A stretch of DNA of 64,000 bases, from assembly GCF_003812745.1 (NCBI RefSeq), contig NZ_CP033831.1:4154001-4218000 (forward strand). Reading direction: 5' to 3'. This document shows positions 59,090 to 64,000 of this stretch, one piece after another. This stretch comes from Serratia sp. FDAARGOS_506. GTDB lineage: Bacteria > Pseudomonadota > Gammaproteobacteria > Enterobacterales > Enterobacteriaceae. The translations under genes were made by a program, and so were the position numbers. Below the pieces are notes generated by a model that searched no databases, was not told where the DNA came from, and saw nothing but the letters and a program-made list of their open reading frames with translations. The number at the start of each line of letters is the position of its first letter. Positions within the stretch are counted from its first letter, which is position 1.

Positions 59090-60058
59090 TTAACGATACA
59101 GATCGTCGCGCGAATAAGGTTCAATTTCCCCTTCTTTGCGCGTCTTCAGCAGTTTGAGGATCCAGGTGTATTGTTCAGGGTTCGGCCCCACCAAATTTTC
59201 CACCTCTTCGTTCATGCGGCGGGCAATGCGCGGATCGTCGGCTTCGGCCAGGTCATCCATCGGCTCGCGAATATAGATATCCAGCATGCTGGTTTTGCCG
59301 TCGTAAACCGGGAACAAAGGCACGATCGCCGCACGACACACCTTCATCAATCGCCCCACCGCCGGCAGCGTCGCCTTATAGGTCGCGAAGAAATCGACGA
59401 ACTCGCTGTGCTCCGCGCCGTGGTCCTGATCGGGCAGATAGTAGCCCCAATATCCCTGGCGAACCGAACTGATAAACGGTTTGATGCCGTCGTTGCGCGC
59501 GTGCATGCGGCCGCCAAATTTGCGACGCACGGCATTCCACAGGTAGTCGATCAGCTGATTACGCTGATTGTGGAACATCGCCGCCATCGGTTGGCCGCGC
59601 GCGGCCATCAGCATCGCCGGCACATCCACCGCCCAGCCGTGAGGCACCAGGAAGATCACGTTGCGCCCTTCCGCCCGGATCTTGTCCAAAACCTCTTCAC
59701 CGTGCCAACGCACGCGTTTGAGCACTTTCTCCGGCTTGGTGCAAGCCAGTTCCGCCATCAACACCATCGATTGCGGCGCGCAGGCGAACATCTGGTCGAT
59801 GATGTGCTCGCGTTCATTTTCCGGCAGATCCGGCAGGCAATAAAGCAAGTTGATACGGGCACGACGGCGCGCGCCCTTCGCCAGCTTGCCGGCCAGTTTG
59901 CCGACCGCACCCAGCACCGGATCGCGCAGGCGCGCAGGCACCAGCGAAATGCCGGCCATCAGGCCGGTTCCCAGCCATACGCCCCAGTAGCGCGGATATA
60001 AAAAGGCTTTCTGAAACTGCGGGATGAACTCTACGTTCGATTTCTTCTCGTTTTGCAT
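59090..60058 (-). CDS. lpxM: Lipid A myristoyltransferase LpxM (MsbB)
   Basis: A 322-residue inner-membrane acyltransferase adding the last secondary acyl chain to lipid A. The catalytic H-x4-D is HGWAVD, with NDGIKPFISSVRQGYWGYYLPDQDHG downstream. One N-terminal hydrophobic segment (WLGTGLMAGISLV) anchors it. ATG at 60058 or two codons earlier at 60064. E. coli has lpxM next to mepM, as here. Confidence 0.96.
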   Translation of the reverse strand: MQNEKKSNVEFIPQFQKAFLYPRYWGVWLGTGLMAGISLVPARLRDPVLGAVGKLAGKLAKGARRRARINLLYCLPDLPENEREHIIDQMFACAPQSMVLMAELACTKPEKVLKRVRWHGEEVLDKIRAEGRNVIFLVPHGWAVDVPAMLMAARGQPMAAMFHNQRNQLIDYLWNAVRRKFGGRMHARNDGIKPFISSVRQGYWGYYLPDQDHGAEHSEFVDFFATYKATLPAVGRLMKVCRAAIVPLFPVYDGKTSMLDIYIREPMDDLAEADDPRIARRMNEEVENLVGPNPEQYTWILKLLKTRKEGEIEPYSRDDLYR

Positions 60059-60140
60059 GCACATGCTCTTAACTTAGCGATTCGGCTAATCATAATTGCC
60101 ATCACCGATTTTGCAATTAACAACCGCGAACCGCCCAGAT

Positions 60141-60171
60141 AAAACAGCATCGGCCCGTAATCAGGCCGATG
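60141..60171 (-). terminator. Terminator after mepM
   Basis: Minus-strand stem CATCGGCC/GGCCGATG followed by CTGTTTT, 37 bp past the mepM stop. Confidence 0.65.
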
Positions 60172-60207
60172 AAATTAACGGCGCCGGAGCGCCGGAAAAA
60201 GGGGGTA

Positions 60208-61530
60208 TTAATCCAGCTGCAGCTGAGGAACCACTTCCTTCACCTGCGCCAGATAATCGCTGCGGTCTTTGCCGCTCAGCCCTTCGGAACGCGGCAGCTT
60301 GGCCGTCAGCGGGTTCACCGCCTGTTGACCGGTCCACAGTTCAAAGTGCAGATGCGGCCCGGTGGAGCGGCCGGTGTTGCCGGAAAGCGCTATGCGATCG
60401 CCGCGTTTCACCTTCTGGCCCGGTTTCACCAGCAGTTTTTTCAGGTGCATATAGCGCGTGGTGTACTGGCGACCGTGGCGGATCGCCACATAGTTGCCCG
60501 CAGCGCCGCTGCGTTTGGCGATCACCACCTCACCGTCGCCGACCGCCAGCACCGGCGTGCCGACCGGCATGGCGAAATCGACGCCTTTATGTGGCGCGAC
60601 GCGGCCGGTCACCGGGTTCACGCGACGCGGGTTGAAGTTGGAGGAGATGCGGAACTGTTTCATGGTCGGGAAACGCATGAAGCCACGGGCCAGGCCTGAG
60701 CCCTGGCGATCGTAGAATTTGCCGTCTTCGGCGCGGATCGCATAGTAATCTTTGCCGCCGGTGCGCAGACGCACGCCCAACAGCTGGCTTTGCGATTTCT
60801 TACCGTCGAAATGCTCGCGCGACATCAGCACAGAGAACTGGTCGCCTTTGCGCAGCTTGCGGAAATCGAGCTGCCACTGCAGCGCCTTGATCACCGCATT
60901 GATTTCGTTACGGCTCAACCCGGCGTCGCCGGCACTGCTGACGAAGCTGCCGTTGACCCGGCCGCTGATCACGTTGTTGCGCCATTCGCCCTGCTGCGCC
61001 TCTTTCGACTCTTTGAAGCTATTGCCGACGCGGTCATAGGTGCGGGTTTCGCGGCGGGAAACTTCCCAGGTCAACTGTTGCAGATCGCCCGCATCGTTTA
61101 CGGTCCACGACAGCTGTTGACCGATCTTCAGATTACGCAGATCGCGGTTTTGCGAAGCCAGCAAGGTGACATCCGACATATCGATGCCGTATTGCGTCAG
61201 AATGCTGCCGAGGGTGTCGCCGGTGGAAACCACATATTCATGCACGCCATCATCGCCGGCATCTTTCTGATCCAGCTCATCCTGCGGGATTTCGTCATCG
61301 GGGGTGGGTTGGTCGGCATCTATCGGTTCACTGGCTTCGGGGAGCAATGACCGCATCTGGCTGGATTCTAACTCGACGCTCTTGGCAATGGGATTGTGTT
61401 CTGGATGATAAACAAAAGGCCGCCAAACAGCGACGGCCAATGTGACGACTGTCAGCGACCCCAGCATGACGCGGTGGGGCCGTGGCAGGTTGTTATACGC
61501 CAGAGCGATAGTTCGGACTATCTGCTGCAC
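60208..61530 (-). CDS. mepM: Murein DD-endopeptidase MepM
   Basis: A 440-residue enzyme cutting D-Ala-mDAP crosslinks to allow wall growth. It has an N-terminal hydrophobic anchor (VMLGSLTVVTLAVAV), a LysM/OapA-like region (EYVVSTGDTLGSILTQYG) and a C-terminal LytM (M23) domain. The zinc ligands are in HKGVDFAMPVGTP and HLHFELW. It starts 22 bp after znuA ends on the same strand, so part of its expression may follow zinc starvation, apt for a zinc metallopeptidase. Confidence 0.96.
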   Translation of the reverse strand: MQQIVRTIALAYNNLPRPHRVMLGSLTVVTLAVAVWRPFVYHPEHNPIAKSVELESSQMRSLLPEASEPIDADQPTPDDEIPQDELDQKDAGDDGVHEYVVSTGDTLGSILTQYGIDMSDVTLLASQNRDLRNLKIGQQLSWTVNDAGDLQQLTWEVSRRETRTYDRVGNSFKESKEAQQGEWRNNVISGRVNGSFVSSAGDAGLSRNEINAVIKALQWQLDFRKLRKGDQFSVLMSREHFDGKKSQSQLLGVRLRTGGKDYYAIRAEDGKFYDRQGSGLARGFMRFPTMKQFRISSNFNPRRVNPVTGRVAPHKGVDFAMPVGTPVLAVGDGEVVIAKRSGAAGNYVAIRHGRQYTTRYMHLKKLLVKPGQKVKRGDRIALSGNTGRSTGPHLHFELWTGQQAVNPLTAKLPRSEGLSGKDRSDYLAQVKEVVPQLQLD

Positions 61531-61551
61531 TCGATATTATCCTCATAAGCT

Positions 61552-62496
61552 TTACTTCAGGCAGCTCACGTACTGGTTTGACAGCTGACTCAGGAATTTC
61601 CCGTAGCTGTCCTTCCCCAGCGCGATGCCGATGCCCAGCGGGTCCAGCGTTCCGGAACGCACTTTGGTACCCTTGGCGACGGCATTGATTACGGCCGGCC
61701 TGAATTGTGGCTCAGCAAAAACGCATACCGCTTTCTGCTCAACCAACTGTGTTCGAATTTGGTGTAGGCGCTGTGCTCCAGGTTGAATTTCGGGATTGAC
61801 GGTGAAATGGCCCAGCGGACTCAAACCGTAGTGTTTCTCAAAGTAGCCGTAAGCATCATGAAAAACAAAATAACCCTTACCTTGCACAGGCGTAAGCATG
61901 TTACCAACATTTTTGTCAGTTTGCGTCAGCAGATTCTCGAACTGGCGCAGGTTTGCGTCTAATTTGTCCTTATTTTGCGGCATAAGTTCCAACAATCTGT
62001 CGTGAATCGCGATCGCGGTCACTTTTGCTATCTCCGGCGACAGCCAAACGTGCATATTGTACTCGCCATGATGATGCCCATGATCGTCATCCGCATGGTT
62101 ATGCGCTTCGTCTGCATGATCATGATCGTCATCATCTTCGCCTTTCATCAGCAGCGGTTTCACCGCCGGCAGTTCGCTGATAGCCAGCTTTCGGTTTGCC
62201 GAGATCGGCACCAGCGCCTTGTTCAGAAACGCTTCCATGTCCGGCCCGACCCACAGCACCAGGTCAGCGGAGCGCAAACGCTGAATATCGGAAGGACGCA
62301 GCGCAAAATCATGCGGCGAAGCGCCATCCGGCAACAACACCTCGGTCGGCGTCACGCCGTCGGCGATCGCCGAAGCGATAAAGCCCAGCGGGCGAATCGA
62401 AGTCACCACCGCAGCGGAAGCGCTGCTCAGCGGGCCGGCCATCAACAGTGCGCTGGCCAGCAGCGTGCGCTGCAGCCACTTATTTTTCTGTGCCAT
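61552..62496 (-). CDS. znuA: ZnuA, zinc-binding protein of the zinc ABC importer
   Basis: A 314-residue periplasmic cluster A-I binding protein. The signal peptide ends SSASA, followed by [16 protein letters not shown]. Zinc ligands are His in [10 protein letters not shown], the NMHVWLSPE region and GHFTVNPE. A His/Asp-rich loop (about 30 residues, [11 protein letters not shown] onward) lies before NMH. Several in-frame ATGs exist; 62496/62499 give a normal signal peptide, while 62520 or 62511 remain possible. It diverges from znuC over a Zur box. Confidence 0.95.
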   Translation of the reverse strand: MAQKNKWLQRTLLASALLMAGPLSSASAAVVTSIRPLGFIASAIADGVTPTEVLLPDGASPHDFALRPSDIQRLRSADLVLWVGPDMEAFLNKALVPISANRKLAISELPAVKPLLMKGEDDDDHDHADEAHNHADDDHGHHHGEYNMHVWLSPEIAKVTAIAIHDRLLELMPQNKDKLDANLRQFENLLTQTDKNVGNMLTPVQGKGYFVFHDAYGYFEKHYGLSPLGHFTVNPEIQPGAQRLHQIRTQLVEQKAVCVFAEPQFRPAVINAVAKGTKVRSGTLDPLGIGIALGKDSYGKFLSQLSNQYVSCLK

Positions 62497-62529
62497 CATC
62501 AGTAATCCCATCGTTTTCATCCACAAGGC

Positions 62530-62545
62530 GTGATATTATAACATC
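62530..62545. promoter_or_regulatory. Zur box between znuA and znuC
   Basis: GTGATATTATAACATC is nearly identical to the E. coli znuA/znuC Zur operator core and sits midway in the divergent promoter. Confidence 0.88.
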
Positions 62546-62574
62546 CGCTTCGTTCTGCAACCTGTAATCTCGAG

Positions 62575-63333
62575 ATGTCCACACTGATAACGCTAAAAAA
62601 TATCTCCGTCGCCTTCGGCAGCCGCAAGGTGCTGTCGAACATTTCCCTTAGCCTGCAGCCCGGCCGTATTCTCACGCTGCTGGGCCCTAACGGCGCGGGT
62701 AAGTCCACGCTGGTGCGCGTAGTGCTGGGATTGGTCAAACCGACCGCCGGCACGCTGGAGCGTGAGCCCGATCTGCGCATTGGCTACGTGCCGCAAAAGC
62801 TGCACCTCGACGCCACCCTGCCGCTGACCGTCAGCCGCTTTATGCGTCTCAAACCCGGCGTAAAGAAAGCCGACATTCTGCCGGCCCTCAAGCGCGTGCA
62901 CGCCGCTCACCTGCTCGACCAGCCGATGCAAAAACTCTCCGGCGGCGAAAACCAACGCGTGCTGCTGGCGCGAGCACTGCTGAACAAACCGCAGCTGCTG
63001 GTGCTGGACGAGCCCACGCAGGGGGTGGACGTCAACGGCCAGCTGGCGCTGTACGATCTGATCGATCAGCTGCGTAAAGAACTGGGCTGTGCCGTACTGA
63101 TGGTCTCGCACGATCTGCATCTGGTGATGGCGAAAACCGACGAGGTACTGTGCCTCAATCAGCACATTTGCTGCTCCGGGGCGCCGGAGGTGGTTTCGAT
63201 GCATCCCGAATTCATCGCCATGTTCGGCAACCGCGGCGCAGAACAACTGGCTGTGTATCGCCACCATCACAACCACCGTCACGACCTGCAGGGAAGAATT
63301 GTCTTGAAGAAAACCGGGAGCCGCGAAGCATGA
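62575..63333 (+). CDS. znuC: ZnuC, zinc ABC importer ATPase
   Basis: A 252-residue ABC ATPase. Walker [10 protein letters not shown], signature LSGGENQRV and Walker [13 protein letters not shown] are complete. The C-terminus is His-rich ([10 protein letters not shown]), as in E. coli ZnuC. Its TGA overlaps the ATG of znuB (ATGA, 63330-63333), so the two are translationally coupled. Confidence 0.97.
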   Translation: MSTLITLKNISVAFGSRKVLSNISLSLQPGRILTLLGPNGAGKSTLVRVVLGLVKPTAGTLEREPDLRIGYVPQKLHLDATLPLTVSRFMRLKPGVKKADILPALKRVHAAHLLDQPMQKLSGGENQRVLLARALLNKPQLLVLDEPTQGVDVNGQLALYDLIDQLRKELGCAVLMVSHDLHLVMAKTDEVLCLNQHICCSGAPEVVSMHPEFIAMFGNRGAEQLAVYRHHHNHRHDLQGRIVLKKTGSREA

Positions 63334-64000
63334 TCGAACTGTTACTTCCCGGCTGGCTGGCCGGCGTGTTGTTGGCTAGCGCCGCCGGGCCGCTGGGCTC
63401 CTTCGTGGTCTGGCGCCGCATGTCCTACTTCGGCGACACCCTGGCGCACGCCTCGCTGCTCGGGGTCGCCTTTGGTCTACTGCTGGACATTAATCCCTTC
63501 TATGCGGTCATCGCCATTACGTTGCTGTTGGCTCTGGCCCTGGTGTGGCTGGAACGCCGCCCACAGCTTTCGGTGGATACCCTGCTCGGCATTCTGGCTC
63601 ACAGCGCCCTGTCATTGGGTCTGGTGGTGGTAGCGTTGATGTCCAACGTGCGGGTCGATCTGATGGCCTACCTGTTCGGTGATTTGCTGTCGGTCACGCT
63701 GAGCGACATCGTGATGATTGCCGGTGGCGTCGCCGTGGTGCTGTTGGTCCTGTGGTGGCAGTGGCGCGATTTGCTGTCGATGACCATCAGCCCGGAGCTG
63801 GCGCACGTCGACGGCGTCAACCTGGTTAGAGCGCGCACCGTGCTGATGCTGGTTACCGCGTTGACCATCGGCCTGGCGATGAAATTCGTCGGTGCGTTGA
63901 TCATCACCTCGCTGCTGATCATTCCGGCAGCCACCGCACGCCGTTTCGCACGCACGCCGGAACAAATGGCCGGCGTCGCGGTGCTGCTCGGCATGGTGGC
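63330..64000 (+). CDS. znuB: ZnuB, zinc ABC importer permease (C-terminus cut by window edge)
   Basis: The first ~223 residues of an ABC-3 family permease, starting [20 protein letters not shown]. At least six hydrophobic helices are visible, along with the conserved [18 protein letters not shown] loop that contacts ZnuC. It runs off the right edge; E. coli ZnuB has 261 residues, so about 40 are missing. Confidence 0.95.
   Translation, partial: MIELLLPGWLAGVLLASAAGPLGSFVVWRRMSYFGDTLAHASLLGVAFGLLLDINPFYAVIAITLLLALALVWLERRPQLSVDTLLGILAHSALSLGLVVVALMSNVRVDLMAYLFGDLLSVTLSDIVMIAGGVAVVLLVLWWQWRDLLSMTISPELAHVDGVNLVRARTVLMLVTALTIGLAMKFVGALIITSLLIIPAATARRFARTPEQMAGVAVLLGMV

Overview
The window is chromosomal DNA from a Serratia species, most likely Serratia marcescens or a close relative. 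Gene order and protein sequences are clearly enterobacterial (rssB-rssA-ychJ-purU-tyrT, selD-topB, sppA-ansA-pncA, gapA-yeaD, yeaGH, dadAX-ycgB-fadR-nhaB-dsbB, minCDE, rnd-fadD-yeaY-tsaB-yoaA, zwf-hexR-pykA-lpxM-mepM-znuACB). A secreted GH18 chitinase inside this backbone, plus high GC with strong third-position bias, points to Serratia. I see no insertion sequence, prophage, integrase or CRISPR array.

Layout. 0-4 kb: the RpoS-control gene rssB (cut by the window edge), rssA, ychJ, purU and a two-gene tRNA-Tyr operon with a stringent-type promoter. That operon is followed by 175-bp repeats, each carrying the 3' end of the tRNA. 4-14.8 kb: DNA repair and nucleotide clean-up (xthA, nudG), a translationally coupled selD-selU-topB-ynjH run, ydjA, sppA, ansA and pncA. 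15-19.4 kb: the chitinase, yeaC, msrB, gapA and yeaD. 19.4-24 kb: mipA diverging from yeaG-yeaH, which has a clear sigma-54 promoter. 24-27.3 kb: the one accessory stretch, AT-richer and sparsely coding, with several very small membrane-protein ORFs, including a GhoT/OrtT-type membrane toxin and a perfect GntR-like operator with no gluconate gene beside it. 27.3-38.3 kb: an exoribonuclease-like gene, an MFS exporter, dadX/dadA, an ABM monooxygenase, zinT, ycgB, fadR, nhaB and dsbB. 38.3-44.4 kb: an intergenic small-RNA candidate carrying an ArcZ-like seed, a beta-hydroxylase, ycgN, ycgM, a lytic transglycosylase, ycgL and minCDE. 44.5-52.6 kb: rnd, fadD, yeaY, tsaB, yoaA, yoaB and mdtJI with a candidate leader ORF. 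52.8-64 kb: eda, zwf, hexR, pykA, a leucine-rich-repeat protein, lpxM, mepM and znuA/znuCB (znuB cut by the edge).

How the genes work together. Three regulons can be read directly from operator sequences. HexR (encoded here) has boxes before zwf/hexR, pykA and gapA, tying the oxidative pentose/Entner-Doudoroff entry to lower glycolysis. FadR (encoded here) has a box before fadD. Zur-type boxes lie before zinT and between znuA and znuC, 29 kb apart. The PrkA-YeaH-SpoVR partner set (yeaG, yeaH, ycgB) is split between two loci 10 kb apart. Envelope functions (mepM, lpxM, the lytic transglycosylase, mipA, yeaY, dsbB) and D-alanine metabolism (dadX, dadA) are also well represented.

The observations most worth follow-up are the ArcZ-like sRNA candidate at 38.6 kb, the tRNA-tail repeats at 3.1-3.8 kb, the small-protein stretch at 24.3-27.2 kb with its orphan toxin, and the HexR and sigma-54 sites.
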